Positions 63,999 to 64,000 of a stretch of 64,000 nt of DNA are shown in pieces. A program made the translations under genes and the position numbers. Below the pieces are notes generated by a model. The model saw nothing but the letters and a program-made list of their open reading frames with translations, had not been told where the DNA came from and ran no database searches. The stretch is from Epiperipatus broadwayi (lineage: Eukaryota; Onychophora; Udeonychophora; Euonychophora; Peripatidae): contig JAQFVV010007262.1 of the NCBI GenBank assembly GCA_028023455.1, positions 54,877-118,876 on the forward strand, written 5' to 3'. The stretch's first letter is position 1. The number at the start of each line of letters is the position of its first letter.

Positions 63999-64000
63999 AT

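Overview
The window is AT-rich eukaryotic DNA, probably from an invertebrate animal. There are no bacterial-style operons. It holds (TA)n runs, degenerate Gypsy, Penelope and non-LTR retroelements, and an intronless rhodopsin-like GPCR gene family. The lineage cannot be fixed from sequence alone. I found no rRNA, convincing tRNA or CRISPR. All function calls come from motifs read by eye.

Layout. 1-2560: pol remnant of a Gypsy-type LTR retrotransposon on the minus strand. 3164-8941: a second, complete but decayed Gypsy element on the minus strand, with both LTRs, a polypurine tract, gag, RT, RNase H and integrase. 9055-9637: a recent 290-bp tandem duplication. 10566-11056: a possible solo LTR. 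11285-44029: a segmental duplication in three copies, each centred on the same GPCR. Copy A (11285-18097) is inverted, with a broken GPCR. Copy B (18588-23645) is direct and keeps only the C-terminal third of the receptor. Copy C (about 29825-34813 plus 41743-44029) carries the only intact receptor, 43079-44029. Between copies B and C lie a decayed Penelope-like element (24340-25560) and a 3' fragment of a LINE (28468-29111).

Copies A and C each have a (TA)n tract upstream of the receptor, and each tract holds a different transposon. In A it is a 1.5-kb long-inverted-repeat (foldback) element. In C it is a 6.9-kb LTR retrotransposon with near-identical 2.24-kb LTRs and an intact Gag ORF but no visible pol and no zinc knuckle. 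This Gag-only element is the youngest and most intact element in the window, and its internal region is visibly less AT-rich than the host DNA.

44030-46790: a 5'-truncated LINE directly abutting the receptor's C-terminus. 46991-51620: a non-coding pair of 1.95-kb direct repeats around a 0.73-kb interior, again set in (TA)n. 51644-56440: gene-empty AT-rich DNA. 56457-58010: a solo-LTR-like block. 58006-58423: an unusual array of repeated units that look like LTR/primer-binding-site junctions. 58450-64000: AT-rich DNA with no convincing gene, including a possible element whose ends are TGTAACC and GGTTACA.

The only protein genes that look usable are the GPCR at 43079-44029 and the Gag at 38044-39174. 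Everything else coding is relic transposon.
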